A stretch of DNA of 64,000 nt from an uncultured bacterium (GCA_905214625.1 CAJMMQ010000001.1:1-64000); one strand, 5' to 3'. Shown: positions 52,050 through 61,043, counted from the stretch's first letter. Made by a program: numbers and translations. The notes: generated by a model not told the origin, from the letters alone.

Positions 52050-53399
52050 TCAAGCCCGTGCCAGCCGTTTCTTCAGTTTCTTATATACAATTATTATTGC
52101 CGGCACAAGAAACAGGTCGGCGGCTATCCATGCCGTAGGGTCGCCGTAGCAGACGCCAAGGAACAGGAACGCCGGCACGAGCCACAGACTCACTCCGCAG
52201 CGGGCTATCATCTCCATTACGCCCGAAAGCATGGAGAGATTGGAAAAGCCCAAACCTTGCAGACTGTAACGTAATATTGTGAGAATGCCGAGAACGGGGA
52301 AGAAATAGCTTGATATTCGCATGTACATTGCGGCGTTTGATATTATTTCGCTTTCAGTAGATTTTACGAACAACAGCATCATGTCGTCGGCGAAGAAGTA
52401 GATAACAATAAGCGTAACGGCAAAATATATGAGCATAATCTTTACGGCCGAGCTTATGCCGAGCTTTATTCTCTCCAGTTTGCGTGCCCCGATGTTCTGT
52501 CCGCAATAAGTGGCCATTGCCACTCCTATGTTCTCGTAGACACACGTAAACAGATACTTTACGCGCATGGCGGCAGTGAACGAAGCCACATATACTGTAC
52601 CCAAAGCGTTGTTGGCGCTTTGCAGCATGATTATGCCTATTGCCGTTATAGAAAACTGAAGACCCATGGGTATGCCGTTGTTGAGCAGCTTTCCGATTTT
52701 CTTGTCGTCGTATGCGCGCTCTTTTCCCTGCGGAATAAGTATGCGCATGCGCTTCTTTATATATAGCGCGCACAGCGCCGAGGCAAACATCTGCGACAGC
52801 ATGGTGGCTATGCCCGCGCCCTCTACGCCCATGCCGAAGGCTATGATGAGCAGGAAGTCGAGCAGGATGTTGACACCAGACGAAGCTATAAGGAAATAAA
52901 AAGGCTGCTTTGAGTCGCCAAGGGCACGGATGAAACCCGACAGAATGTTGTATGCTATGGTGAACGGGATGGCCAGAAAGTTGAGCATAAGGAACAGCCA
53001 TGCGTCGTGGAATATGTCTGCCGGGGTGTTTACTATCTTCAATATGCGTTCGCAGAATATACACGTGATGATGGTTATAACCACTGCAATCACCGCCGCT
53101 ATGCGCAGGGCGTTGCTTACGTAGGCGCGCATCTTTGAGTAGTCTTTTGCCCCAAATTCCTGTGCAACAGGTATGGCGAAGCCTGCGCACGAGCCGTTGC
53201 AGAAGCCCATGATGAGAAACATTATTGAAGAAGACGCGCCTACGGCGGCCAGTGCGTTTACACCTATGAACCGGCCTACAATGGCTGCGTCGATGATAAG
53301 GTACATCTGTTGCAGTATGTAGCCGCAAATCAGCGGCACCGCAAAGTGTATTATGTCGCGTGTGGGCGAGCCAACGGTCATGTCGTTAATGTTTGCCAT
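52050..53399 (-). CDS. MATE family efflux transporter
   Basis: From the ATG at 53399 the protein has 449 residues in two bundles of six membrane helices. The N-terminal signature is SPTRDIIHFAVPLICGYILQ and AAIVGRFIGVNALAAVGASS; the middle loop is IKKRMRILIPQGKERAYDDK and the second half starts IPMGLQFSITAIGIIMLQSA. MATE pumps export cationic drugs or metabolites using sodium or proton gradients; the substrate cannot be told. A -7 box on the minus strand (53434-53427) lies 27 bp upstream. The longer frame to 53429 begins before the predicted start point. Confidence 0.9.
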   Translation of the reverse strand: MANINDMTVGSPTRDIIHFAVPLICGYILQQMYLIIDAAIVGRFIGVNALAAVGASSSIMFLIMGFCNGSCAGFAIPVAQEFGAKDYSKMRAYVSNALRIAAVIAVVITIITCIFCERILKIVNTPADIFHDAWLFLMLNFLAIPFTIAYNILSGFIRALGDSKQPFYFLIASSGVNILLDFLLIIAFGMGVEGAGIATMLSQMFASALCALYIKKRMRILIPQGKERAYDDKKIGKLLNNGIPMGLQFSITAIGIIMLQSANNALGTVYVASFTAAMRVKYLFTCVYENIGVAMATYCGQNIGARKLERIKLGISSAVKIMLIYFAVTLIVIYFFADDMMLLFVKSTESEIISNAAMYMRISSYFFPVLGILTILRYSLQGLGFSNLSMLSGVMEMIARCGVSLWLVPAFLFLGVCYGDPTAWIAADLFLVPAIIIVYKKLKKRLARA

Positions 53400-53426
53400 A
53401 ATAGTGTTATCCTTATTTTCGGGGTG

Positions 53427-53434
53427 CAAAATTA
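53427..53434 (-). promoter_or_regulatory. -7 box of the MATE gene
   Basis: TAATTTTG on the minus strand. No clear -33 box. Confidence 0.45.
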
Positions 53435-53562
53435 TGCAAAAATAAGGAATTGGCGGTGCCTTTTGGGGTTAAAGTAGTTAAAAGGTTTTTGTTCTCATAA
53501 TAAAAGATAAGTGTATGGCATTGCCGGAACAATGCTTCAGGTATATGCACTTTAAATGATAA

Positions 53563-53602
53563 GGCGACATTCCGCAACCTTCAGAATGGTCGGAATGTCG
53601 CC
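53563..53602. terminator. Perfect 12-bp hairpin, probable terminator
   Basis: GGCGACATTCCG (53563-53574) pairs with CGGAATGTCGCC (53591-53602). On the minus strand it lies just beyond the left 26-bp direct repeat, where the original terminator of the radical SAM gene would be expected. Confidence 0.6.
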
Positions 53603-53626
53603 AAATATAAGTGTCGTATAATGTCC

Positions 53627-53652
53627 GTTAATAAGAAGCCGTGCAGCTTATT
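53627..53652. repeat. 26-bp direct repeat, left copy (attachment-site-like)
   Basis: The 26 bp GTTAATAAGAAGCCGTGCAG plus CTTATT are identical to 54309-54334, which form the last eight codons and stop of the radical SAM gene at 54310. The left copy is outside any gene. Between the copies lie only the DUF4160 and DUF2442 genes. This pattern is that of an insertion at the 3' end of a gene. Confidence 0.8.
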
Positions 53653-53682
53653 GTTGTACATTGAAACAGTTCTGGCATATAG

Positions 53683-53967
53683 CTAAAGCACGTCAAGAGG
53701 AGACCTTTTCATTATAAGCGGGTAGCGCTCGGGATGTTTTAGGCAGTCTATTTCGAGGTCGACATCTAATTCGGGCCATTCTATTGCGTTCTTTCCTGCC
53801 ATTCTTACGTTAAGCGCGCTGCTTATCCGTGCGTTGCGAAGCCATGGGACACGATTATACGACACAAAGTAGTCGTTACCCAAAACTGACAGCATCATCC
53901 CCTGAGAGTTAATCATCAAGACGCTTACCGATGTGTTCTTCAAATTGTCGTTTAAATTCGTCTCCAT
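53683..53967 (-). CDS. DUF2442 protein
   Basis: A 94-residue protein with the DUF2442 pattern: a beta strand pair (MLSVLGNDYFVSYNRVPWLR) and the NARISSALNVRMAGKNAIEW / PELDVDLEIDCLKHPERYPL end, where the W-P-x-L-D-x-D-L piece is the family hallmark. It overlaps the DUF4160 gene by 59 bp in another frame, so the pair is coupled. DUF2442-DUF4160 pairs occur scattered in many genomes, like toxin-antitoxin modules, but I know of no proven function. If so, DUF2442 would be the DNA-binding or antidote part; that is inference. Confidence 0.8.
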   Translation of the reverse strand: METNLNDNLKNTSVSVLMINSQGMMLSVLGNDYFVSYNRVPWLRNARISSALNVRMAGKNAIEWPELDVDLEIDCLKHPERYPLIMKRSPLDVL

Positions 53968-54160
53968 ATTTCAATACAATTTTAGTAATATTCTTTATTT
54001 CTTTGTCGCTGAACCCATGGTTGTTTGCCAGCGTTATATTTGGTTCCAACCAGAATTTAGCTTCGTTCTCGGCTTTTATTACATGGATATGTTTCCGTTC
54101 TTCCTCGTTAGAGTATATTTTAAAGACAAATCCATTTTCCTCTTTGAATTTTGGACTCAT
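53909..54160 (-). CDS. DUF4160 protein
   Basis: An 83-residue protein. DUF4160 features are the FVFKIYSNEEERKHIHVIKA start, the acidic-basic middle AKFWLEPNITLANNHGFSDK and the C-terminal helix ITKIVLKYGDEFKRQFEEHI. The histidine pair in ERKHIHV is conserved in the family. It is the first gene of the pair and lies inside the 26-bp repeats. Its AT-rich composition differs from the radical SAM gene beside it, which supports acquisition. Function is unknown. Confidence 0.8.
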   Translation of the reverse strand: MSPKFKEENGFVFKIYSNEEERKHIHVIKAENEAKFWLEPNITLANNHGFSDKEIKNITKIVLKYGDEFKRQFEEHIGKRLDD

Positions 54161-54308
54161 ACGCCACTTTTTTTGTTTGCTAAGTTAAGAATAATTTTAC
54201 ATAAATGCAAGGTGAAACTAAACTTTAGTCTGGAAGTTCATCATACCTTTATCTGTATTATATTCTTTCCTTGACATGCAAGGCATTGTATGCCTGTGTC
54301 TTGTATCT

Positions 54309-54334
54309 GTTAATAAGAAGCCGTGCAGCTTATT
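54309..54334. repeat. 26-bp direct repeat, right copy, within radical SAM gene
   Basis: Identical to 53627-53652. Read on the minus strand it encodes the end GISCTASY and the stop of the radical SAM protein, so an insertion here would leave the gene intact. The distance between copies is 682 bp. Confidence 0.8.
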
Positions 54335-55089
54335 CCTGCCTCAATAACCCTGTCGCGTATAGCGTCGAGGGTTTCGTGCGACGCTTTCAGCAGGTCGTGG
54401 TCGGGTGTTTCGCGGTCTATTGTGTAAATCATAACCTGCTGCGGCTTAATCTCTTTCACGGCCTCGAGCCACGGGCCGACATATTTTTCCCCTGTGTTGT
54501 CAACGTCTTCGCTGCCCATCTTGCCGCGGAGGAACATTGTCTGAATAATCACGTGTCCGTTGAACGACTTCATTGTCTCAATGATTTTCTTTACGTCGTA
54601 GGTCTTGCTTACCGGGCGGTCAACCTTATTAATATAGTCTGTGTCAACAGTATCGAGTTTAAGGATGTTGTTGTCCACCTTCAGCAGTGCGGCGTGCACC
54701 TCCGGCCTGTCAGCCAAGGTGGTGTTGCTCAGCACCGACACCTTGGCCTTTGGGCAATATTTGTCGCGCAGAATGATGGTGTCGTCTATTATTCCTGCAA
54801 AGTGCGGATGTGCCGTAGGCTCACCGTTTCCTGCAAACGTAAGCACGTCGGGCAGCTGTCCTTCGGCCTGCATCTCTTTCAGTTTCGCCTCAAGTTTTTC
54901 GGCAACTTCCTCGCGTGTGGGGCGGTTCTGCTTTGGGCGATGGTCGGCATTAAAGCCGCATTCACAATAAATACAGTCAAACGTGCAGACCTTACCGTCT
55001 GCCGGCATAAGATTTATGCCAAGCGAAATGCCGAGCCGGCGGCTGTGAACCGGGCCGAATATCGGCGATGGATATATTACTGTGCTCAT
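54310..55089 (-). CDS. Radical SAM protein
   Basis: A 259-residue enzyme. The SAM-iron-sulfur motif is CTFDCIYC near residues 35-42 (CxxxCxxC), preceded by the start FGPVHSRRLGISLGINLMPA, which is typical of a family related to the archaeal wybutosine-type and MoaA-like proteins. LTFAGNGEPTAHPHF (GGE-like) and NTTLADRPEVHAALLKVDNN follow. The substrate is unknown. The last eight codons lie in a 26-bp repeat. The gene stands alone, 819 bp from the divergent ftsX. Confidence 0.85.
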   Translation of the reverse strand: MSTVIYPSPIFGPVHSRRLGISLGINLMPADGKVCTFDCIYCECGFNADHRPKQNRPTREEVAEKLEAKLKEMQAEGQLPDVLTFAGNGEPTAHPHFAGIIDDTIILRDKYCPKAKVSVLSNTTLADRPEVHAALLKVDNNILKLDTVDTDYINKVDRPVSKTYDVKKIIETMKSFNGHVIIQTMFLRGKMGSEDVDNTGEKYVGPWLEAVKEIKPQQVMIYTIDRETPDHDLLKASHETLDAIRDRVIEAGISCTASY

Positions 55090-55452
55090 ATATGCAAAGA
55101 TAGTGTAACCTTTGGTAATAACAAAATAAAAAGCCGTTAAGTAGGTTTTTATTTTTCTTTTGCATGAATGGCGTTTGTTTCAGACGCAAATATGAGCGTG
55201 TTTGGCACAACGCAAGGGTTTGAGGATGCCATGCTTCATGGCGGCAGGCTATGGGTATTGTTGCTGCTTGAATAAAGAATAGTATCGCTGTGCTATAATG
55301 TTGTCGGGTTGATATAAATTCGACATATAGCAAAACGAAAGTATTTTCGTGTTTTAACATGCCATTTTGACAAATGAAAAATGTACGGATTAAATCGCTT
55401 TTTAGAATGACTTGTTGCCTGATAATTGCTGTTTTAAGGTGAACGGGAAGGT

Positions 55453-55562
55453 AAAACCATGCCTTTCATGTTGCAAAACACGGCATTTTGCATTGGCAAA
55501 AGCGGTCTTTTGCAGCATGTAAAGCAGCATAATATGTTGCAAAATGTGGTCTGTCATGGTGC
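55453..55562. repeat. Array of five 22-bp AAAA-N7-TTTT units
   Basis: Units begin at 55453, 55475, 55497, 55519 and 55541, each 22 bp apart: AAAACCATGCCTTTC, AAAACACGGCATTTT, CAAAAGCGGTCTTTT, a degenerate GTAAAGCAGCATAAT and AAAATGTGGTCTGTC. It lies between two genes that start away from each other (radical SAM and ftsX), so it cannot be a terminator. A single further unit, AAAATGTAATATTTT, is at 55768. Nothing else was found in this 812-bp gap. Confidence 0.75.
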
Positions 55563-55901
55563 GAATGCATTATATTTTTAAAATATAGTACATCCATTCG
55601 CTGCACATTGTTCATAAGTTTACTTATAACTTGCTGATTTTCAGACTTTAGTATTTGCACACTTTTCCAGGCGGTATTTACGCCCGAAGATAAAATGTTT
55701 TTAAATATTGCAGTATGAAAGCCTCATTGAAAATCATAAAGAAAGCGTTTGTGTGTTATCGCCATGCAAAATGTAATATTTTACAGCCTTTCAGCCTGAT
55801 ATATAACAGTCCGTATGCTGTTAATAGTCGTTAAACTGTTGTGAGTGAGAATATTTTTTTGTTACTTTGCACCAAATTAGGTGTGTTATAACCACAAAAT
55901 A

Positions 55902-56780
55902 ATGGGTAAAAAACGAAACAAGACCCGCGTCCGCCACGGATTGCAGGGCATAACTTTATGTATAAGCACCGCGTTGGTGCTGATTTTATTAGGAATGGTA
56001 GTGTTCTCCGTGTTCACGGCGCACAATCTTTCAGCGTATGTGAAAGAAAACCTGACCGTGACGATGATGCTTGGCGAGGATATGACAAATCCGGAGGCAC
56101 GACAGTTGTGCAACGACTTGAAAAAGCGTCCTTACATAAGTCATCTGACTTATATAAGCAAGGAGCAGGCGCTGAAGGAACAGACCGAGGCCATGGGCAC
56201 CGACCCGAGCGAGTTTTTGGGCACTAACCCTTTTGTTGCCTCTATCGAGCTGCAGCTTAGGGCTGCGTATGCCAACAGCGACTCGCTGAAATGGATAACC
56301 AAGGACCTGAAACGCGACACCAAGGTTACGGACATAACATATCCGCAGGACCTCATGGACAGCGTTAACACCAATTTGCAGAAGATAAATCTGGTGTTGC
56401 TCGTGCTGGCCGTGCTGCTGACATGCGTGTCGTTCTCACTCATAAACAACACTGTTAAGCTGGGCGTTTACGCGCGCCGCTTCACCATTCACACCATGAA
56501 GCTCGTGGGAGCCTCGTGGGGATTCATCCGCAGACCTTTCCTCGGCAACGCTCTCGGCATAGGGCTTTTGGCGGCCGTTATAGCCAATATGGTGCTGGCA
56601 GGCGGCATTTATGCCCTTTATACCTACGAGCCGGGCGTGCTCACCGTTATTACATGGCAGGTGATGGCCATAACGGGAGGCTCTGTTTTTGTGTTCGGCA
56701 TCGTCATAACGTTGCTGTGCGCATACGTGTCGGTTAACAAATTTCTCAGAATGAAGGCCGGCGACCTGTATAAAATCTAA
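55902..56780 (+). CDS. ftsX: Cell division protein FtsX
   Basis: A 292-residue membrane protein. A helix at residues 20-45 (ITLCISTALVLILLGMVVFS) is followed by a periplasmic domain of about 110 residues (LTVTMMLGEDMTNPEARQLC), then three helices (INLVLLVLAVLLTCVSFSLI, LGIGLLAAVIANMVLAGGIY and MAITGGSVFVFGIVITLLCA). The RRFTIHTMKLVGASWGFIRR stretch is the FtsX coupling-helix region. FtsX pairs with the ATPase FtsE to control cell-wall hydrolases at division. No ftsE gene is in the window. The ATG at 55902 gives the family start; the frame upstream to 55881 is shorter than the leader. Confidence 0.88.
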   Translation: MGKKRNKTRVRHGLQGITLCISTALVLILLGMVVFSVFTAHNLSAYVKENLTVTMMLGEDMTNPEARQLCNDLKKRPYISHLTYISKEQALKEQTEAMGTDPSEFLGTNPFVASIELQLRAAYANSDSLKWITKDLKRDTKVTDITYPQDLMDSVNTNLQKINLVLLVLAVLLTCVSFSLINNTVKLGVYARRFTIHTMKLVGASWGFIRRPFLGNALGIGLLAAVIANMVLAGGIYALYTYEPGVLTVITWQVMAITGGSVFVFGIVITLLCAYVSVNKFLRMKAGDLYKI

Positions 56781-56865
56781 TGTAAATGCTATTTTCCTGT
56801 AGACTGTTTTGTGCAGCCTTCAGGGCTGTTTGGCTTGTTACACAACAAAAATATAAAACTATAAA

Positions 56866-57129
56866 ATGGACAGAAAAAATTTAGCTTTTGACCGTATGAA
56901 CTTCATTCTCCTCGCAGTGGGAATGATAATCGTCATTATCGGTTTTATCCTGATGAGCGGCGGCGGTACCGACGACAACACGTTTAATCCGGAAATATTC
57001 AGCGCCATGCGTATAAAGGTGGCTCCGGTGATATGTTTCATTGGCTTTGTGTCGATGGTATATGCCATAATGCGCAAGCCGAAGGATAACGAATGCGAGG
57101 AAAGGAGCGATAAGAATGAGTTGGTTTGA
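56866..57129 (+). CDS. DUF3098 membrane protein
   Basis: An 87-residue protein with two membrane helices ([20 protein letters not shown] and [18 protein letters not shown]) and a short loop between ([20 protein letters not shown]), the DUF3098 pattern. Function is unknown. It lies between ftsX and uppP in a run that recurs in Bacteroidetes, and its stop lies 14 bp inside the uppP gene, so the two are coupled. Confidence 0.8.
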   Translation: MDRKNLAFDRMNFILLAVGMIIVIIGFILMSGGGTDDNTFNPEIFSAMRIKVAPVICFIGFVSMVYAIMRKPKDNECEERSDKNELV

Positions 57130-57910
57130 GGCTTTGATACTTGGCCTTATACAAGGTCTGACTGAATATTTGCCCGTAAGCAGCAGCGGACATTTGTCTA
57201 TCGGCGCATACCTTTTCGGACTCGACGGCGCCGACAACCTTACGTTCACGGTGATGGTTCACGTGGCCACTGTGCTCAGCACGCTTGTTATCCTGTGGCG
57301 CGAGATTGACTGGATATTCCGCGGACTGTTTAAATGTGAGCTTAACGCAGAGACAAAATATGCCATAAATATCGTTATATCGATGATTCCAGTGGGTATC
57401 GTAGGCGTGTTCTTCAAGGATACCGTTGAGCAAATCTTCGGTTCCGGACTGCTCATCGTGGGCTGCATGCTTCTGGTTACGGCTGTGCTGCTTACATTCT
57501 CTTACTATGCAAAGCCGCGTCAAAAGAGCACTATATCCATGCGCGACGCATTTATAATAGGTCTGGCGCAGGCTTGTGCCGTATTGCCCGGCCTGTCGCG
57601 TTCGGGCAGCACCATTGCCACAGGTCTGCTTCTTGGTAATAAAAAAGAGAATATGGCTCAGTTCTCTTTCCTTATGGTGATACCTCCAATCTTGGGCGAG
57701 GCCGTTCTCGACCTGATAAAGGGTCTTAAAGGCGAAGAGGCTCTCGGCGGAATTGAGACGTTCCCGATGATTGTAGGCTTCGTGGCAGCGTTTGTTTCGG
57801 GATGTCTGGCGTGCAAGTGGATGATAAACATCGTAAAGAAAGGCAAGCTGATTTATTTCGGAATATATTGCGCCCTGGCCGGAGCGATAACAATACTTTG
57901 CTCTATCTAA
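57116..57910 (+). CDS. uppP: Undecaprenyl-diphosphatase
   Basis: A 264-residue membrane enzyme that recycles undecaprenyl pyrophosphate, the lipid carrier for cell-wall synthesis. Active-site motifs are clear: [20 protein letters not shown] at the N-terminus and [18 protein letters not shown] near residue 160. About eight membrane helices are visible. Length is normal for the BacA/UppP family. It overlaps the end of the DUF3098 gene by 14 bp; truB follows after 12 bp, so the genes form one operon. Confidence 0.95.
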   Translation: MSWFEALILGLIQGLTEYLPVSSSGHLSIGAYLFGLDGADNLTFTVMVHVATVLSTLVILWREIDWIFRGLFKCELNAETKYAINIVISMIPVGIVGVFFKDTVEQIFGSGLLIVGCMLLVTAVLLTFSYYAKPRQKSTISMRDAFIIGLAQACAVLPGLSRSGSTIATGLLLGNKKENMAQFSFLMVIPPILGEAVLDLIKGLKGEEALGGIETFPMIVGFVAAFVSGCLACKWMINIVKKGKLIYFGIYCALAGAITILCSI

Positions 57911-57922
57911 AATCTTATGCCG

Positions 57923-58642
57923 ATGAATTTCACCGACGGAGAGATAATATGTATCAACAAGCCCTATCGCATGTCGAGCTTCGGAGCGCTTGCCAGGGTG
58001 CGTTACCTTATATCACAGCGCATAGGGGTTAAGCGTGTAAAAACCGGCCATGCCGGCACACTCGACCCTCTGGCCACAGGAGTTCTGATACTCTGTACGG
58101 GCCGTGCCACCAAGCGCATTGACGAGTTGCAGGCTCATACCAAGGAATATACAGCCACGCTGCAGCTTGGAGCAACCACGCCGAGCTACGATATGGAGCA
58201 TCCTGTAGACGCTACTTATCCGACGGAGCACATCACGCGCGAGCTGATAGAGGCCACGTTGCCTACTTTTGTTGGTGAGATTCAGCAGGTGCCGCCGGCT
58301 TATTCGGCCTGTAAGGTCAACGGTGCCCGTGCATATAAGCTGATGCGCAAGGGCCGTGACGTTGAGCTGAAGGCAAAGACGCTGCGCATCGACGAGATAG
58401 AACTGCTGTGGTTCGACCCGGAAAAGATGCAGATGAGCATCAGAGTGGTGTGCGGCAAGGGCACATATATAAGAGCCTTGGCGCGCGACATAGGCGAGGC
58501 CCTGAAGAGCGGAGCCTATCTTACGGCCTTGTGCCGTACTCGTGTGGGAGACATACGCATAGAAGACTGCATAAAGCTCGACGATGTTCCTGCGTGGCTT
58601 GAGCAGCAAACAATAGAAGATAAATTAACCGAGAAAATTTAA
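57923..58642 (+). CDS. truB: tRNA pseudouridine-55 synthase
   Basis: A 239-residue enzyme (start at 57923; ATG at 57917 is also in frame). It makes pseudouridine 55 in the T loop of tRNAs. The catalytic-Asp motif is HAGTLDPLATGVLILCTGRA at about residues 36-55, and EYTATLQLGATTPSYD, IQQVPPAYSACKVNG and VVCGKGTYIRALARDIG follow, all typical. The C-terminal RNA-binding end is short, as in Bacteroidetes. queA follows after 3 bp, so it is co-transcribed with another tRNA-modification gene. Confidence 0.95.
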   Translation: MNFTDGEIICINKPYRMSSFGALARVRYLISQRIGVKRVKTGHAGTLDPLATGVLILCTGRATKRIDELQAHTKEYTATLQLGATTPSYDMEHPVDATYPTEHITRELIEATLPTFVGEIQQVPPAYSACKVNGARAYKLMRKGRDVELKAKTLRIDEIELLWFDPEKMQMSIRVVCGKGTYIRALARDIGEALKSGAYLTALCRTRVGDIRIEDCIKLDDVPAWLEQQTIEDKLTEKI

Positions 58643-58645
58643 AAT

Positions 58646-59764
58646 ATGAAACTGTCACAATTTAAGTTTAAGCTCCCTGAAGAGCTGATAGCCCTTAATC
58701 CGCCGTATCACCGTGACGAGTGCCGGCTTATGGTGGTGCACCGGGTGTCTCAGAAAATAGAGATGTACAAGAAAGACGAGAATGGTGAGCCGTTGAAAGA
58801 CAAGGACGGCAACCCCGAGTATCTCGACTTCCGCAATGTTCTTGACTATTTTGATGAGGGCGACGCGTTCATATTCAACGATACAAAAGTTTTTCCCGCA
58901 CGTCTGTATGGCACAAAGGAGAAAACCGACGCCAAGATAGAGGTGTTCCTTCTGCGTGAACTCAATGAGGAAATGCGCCTGTGGGACGTGCTGGTTGAGC
59001 CTGCACGCAAGATACGTATAGGCAACAAACTGTTCTTTGACGAAAGTGGGAGCATGGTGGCCGAGGTTATCGACAACACAACAAGCCGCGGACGCACGCT
59101 GCGCTTCCTTTACGACTGTCCTCACGACGAGTTCAAGCACGATCTCTATGCACTTGGAGAGGCTCCGCTGCCGCATTATATTGTAGACCGCCGTCCGGCA
59201 ACGCCTGAAGATATTGACGACTTTCAGTGTATCTTTGCCAAGAACGAGGGCGCTGTAACAGCTCCTGCCTCAGGCCTGCATTTCAGCCGTGAGATGATGA
59301 AGCGTATGGAGATTAAAGGTATCGACTTTGCGTTTATCACGCTCCATTGCGCTTTGGGCAACTTCCACGACATTGAGGTGGAAGACCTCACCAAGCATAA
59401 GATGGACTCAGAGCAGATGTTTATCAACGCCGAAGCATGCAAGATTGTAAACAATGCCAAGCAGGCAGGACACCATGTGTGTGCCGTAGGCACCAGTGTA
59501 GTCAAGGCAACTGAAACGGCTGTGGGTACAGACAAGATGCTGAAAGAATATGAAGGCTGGACAAATAAGTTTATCTTCCCGCCTTATGAGTTTGGCGTGG
59601 CCGACTCAATGATAGCCAACTTCTATCATCCAATGTCAACGCTGCTTATGTCAACCGCAGCCTTTGGCGGTTACGATGTTGTTATGAAGGCTTATAATTT
59701 GGCTGTTAAGCACGGATACAAATTTGGCTGCTACGGTGACGCAATGCTCATCGTAAACGACTGA
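58646..59764 (+). CDS. queA: S-adenosylmethionine:tRNA ribosyltransferase-isomerase
   Basis: A 372-residue enzyme that adds the ribosyl part of AdoMet to preQ1 in tRNA to give epoxyqueuosine. The family start [27 protein letters not shown], the [17 protein letters not shown] segment, [10 protein letters not shown] and the [16 protein letters not shown] motif, then [20 protein letters not shown] and the C-terminal [19 protein letters not shown], are all present. The N-terminal half has a charged insert ([20 protein letters not shown]) at about residues 41-60. It closes the run ftsX - DUF3098 - uppP - truB - queA. Confidence 0.95.
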   Translation: MKLSQFKFKLPEELIALNPPYHRDECRLMVVHRVSQKIEMYKKDENGEPLKDKDGNPEYLDFRNVLDYFDEGDAFIFNDTKVFPARLYGTKEKTDAKIEVFLLRELNEEMRLWDVLVEPARKIRIGNKLFFDESGSMVAEVIDNTTSRGRTLRFLYDCPHDEFKHDLYALGEAPLPHYIVDRRPATPEDIDDFQCIFAKNEGAVTAPASGLHFSREMMKRMEIKGIDFAFITLHCALGNFHDIEVEDLTKHKMDSEQMFINAEACKIVNNAKQAGHHVCAVGTSVVKATETAVGTDKMLKEYEGWTNKFIFPPYEFGVADSMIANFYHPMSTLLMSTAAFGGYDVVMKAYNLAVKHGYKFGCYGDAMLIVND

Positions 59765-59773
59765 TAAATTAAG

Positions 59774-59839
59774 AATTAAGAGGTAAGAGTTAAGAAAATA
59801 TGCCTTGCGGGTGTCTTTCTTGATTCTTACTCCTTGATT
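59774..59839. repeat. Imperfect 24-bp inverted repeat of TAAGA/TTAAG words
   Basis: 59774-59797 pairs with 59816-59839 with five mismatches, all transitions that still allow G-U pairs in RNA. The sequence is of the type AATTAAGAGGTAAGAG. A related hairpin lies at 62869-62938. Together they look like a second interspersed intergenic repeat family. It probably ends the queA transcript. Confidence 0.55.
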
Positions 59840-59877
59840 CACATTTTTTATTTTTTACTTTTTAATTCCCAATTTAA

Positions 59878-60285
59878 TTGCATAAAGTTTATTTTTCTCT
59901 TGGTTCAAACCTTGGCGACCGTAAGCATAACATCAGGCATGCAGTTGAGCTTATAGGCGAAAGAATCGGTGCTGTTGAACGTGTTTCGTCTCTTTACGAA
60001 ACCGAGCCATGGGGCTTCTCGTCAGACAATATGTTTGTTAATGCAGCAGTGTGCGTGTTTACTAAACTCAGTCCGCGTGCTATCCTTGAGACAACACAGA
60101 ATATTGAGCGGGACATGGGGCGCACTGCCAAATCTGTAAGCGGTCAGTATCACGACCGCATAATAGACATTGACATCCTGATGTATGATGATATAAAGAT
60201 AGACGAACCGGATTTGAAGATACCACATCCGCTTATGTATGAGCGCGACTTTGTAATGAAGCCGCTGCGGGAAATACTCGGATGA
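59878..60285 (+). CDS. folK: 2-amino-4-hydroxy-6-hydroxymethyldihydropteridine diphosphokinase
   Basis: A 135-residue enzyme that pyrophosphorylates the pterin in folate synthesis. The start KVYFSLGSNLGDRKHNIRHA, YETEPWGF, NAAVCV, and the metal-binding RIIDIDILMYDD followed by IPHPLMYERDFVMKPLREIL are diagnostic. The start codon is TTG (59878): the motif KVYFSLGSN sits three residues in, where it belongs, and no ATG or GTG lies in frame between the start and the repeat. The gene begins within the AT-rich end of the repeat that follows queA. It may be read through from queA. Confidence 0.93.
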   Translation: MHKVYFSLGSNLGDRKHNIRHAVELIGERIGAVERVSSLYETEPWGFSSDNMFVNAAVCVFTKLSPRAILETTQNIERDMGRTAKSVSGQYHDRIIDIDILMYDDIKIDEPDLKIPHPLMYERDFVMKPLREILG

Positions 60286-60427
60286 GTTGGCTTATTTGTG
60301 TTGCCGTGTCAAGCGTATTATATAATAGTAGCGGTATTCTGGTAATGCAAAATAGGTTGGTGGTGTTTTGTCGTCTGGAATAGCGAGAGACATGTTTGCA
60401 AAAGTATGGCTTTTGCGTAAAAAAAAG

Positions 60428-60467
60428 CGAAGTCCCGAAACCGTTTAATAACCGTTTCGGGACTTCG
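60428..60467 (-). terminator. Terminator of rpsO
   Basis: CGAAGTCCCGAAAC (60428-60441) pairs with GTTTCGGGACTTCG (60454-60467). On the minus strand the stem is followed by a run of eight T, a strong terminator. Confidence 0.9.
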
Positions 60468-60502
60468 TGTTTCCTTTTAAGCTTTGTGTGCGCTTTCTTA
60501 AA

Positions 60503-60772
60503 TTAACGGCGCAGGCCAAGAGCTTTAACTATTGCACGGTAGCGGTTGATGTCGCGGTCGTACAGATAGTCGAGCAATGCACGGCGTTTACCTACCAGAA
60601 TAGTCAGTGATCTTGCAGTAGCGTGATCCTTGTGATTCTTCTTCAGGTGCTCTGTCAGGTGTGAAATACGGTAAGAGAACAGAGCTATCTGGCTCTCTGC
60701 AGAACCTGTGTCAGCGTTAGACTTTCCGTACTTGCCGAAGATCTCTTGTTTTTTAGCTTGATCTAAATACAT
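60503..60772 (-). CDS. rpsO: 30S ribosomal protein S15
   Basis: An 89-residue protein, the normal length for S15, which binds the central domain of 16S rRNA. It starts MYLDQAKKQEIFGKYGKSNA, continues DTGSAESQIALFSYRISHLT with the conserved rRNA-binding end HLKKNHKDHATARSLTILVG and KRRALLDYLYDRDINRYRAI. The frame continues to 60943, but that extension overlaps the promoter, so I place the start at 60772. It has its own promoter and terminator, a one-gene unit. Confidence 0.97.
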   Translation of the reverse strand: MYLDQAKKQEIFGKYGKSNADTGSAESQIALFSYRISHLTEHLKKNHKDHATARSLTILVGKRRALLDYLYDRDINRYRAIVKALGLRR

Positions 60773-60877
60773 TGAATTTTTTGTTTTTAATGTTTTGTGA
60801 TTACATCTTTCTGATGCAGCGCGCCGCTGTGAGGGCGTGAACATCATCAAATGCATCGGATTCTCCGAAATCGGGTG
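60773..60877 (-). promoter_or_regulatory. Leader of rpsO with small hairpins
   Basis: The 100-base leader between the -7 box (TAATTTTG, 60885-60878, minus) and rpsO has small hairpins, for example CGGA-GAA-TCCG and CAGC-GGCGC-GCTG. Many bacteria use an rpsO leader to bind S15 and limit its synthesis; whether this one does is unknown. Confidence 0.3.
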
Positions 60878-61012
60878 CAAAATTACAAATAAAAAGTTAT
60901 ATATAAAACAATTTTCATCTATTTTTTTCAAAGCAGTTATCATTTATTGAACATGGCTTTTACAATTTGTGTAAAAAAACGGTGCAGAGCAAAATGTTAC
61001 GAAAAAAATGTG

Positions 61013-61020
61013 TAACTTTG
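61013..61020 (+). promoter_or_regulatory. -7 box of typA
   Basis: TAACTTTG, 23 bp before the typA ATG at 61044. Confidence 0.55.
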
Positions 61021-61043
61021 CACCTGACTTTTAAGGTATTAGT

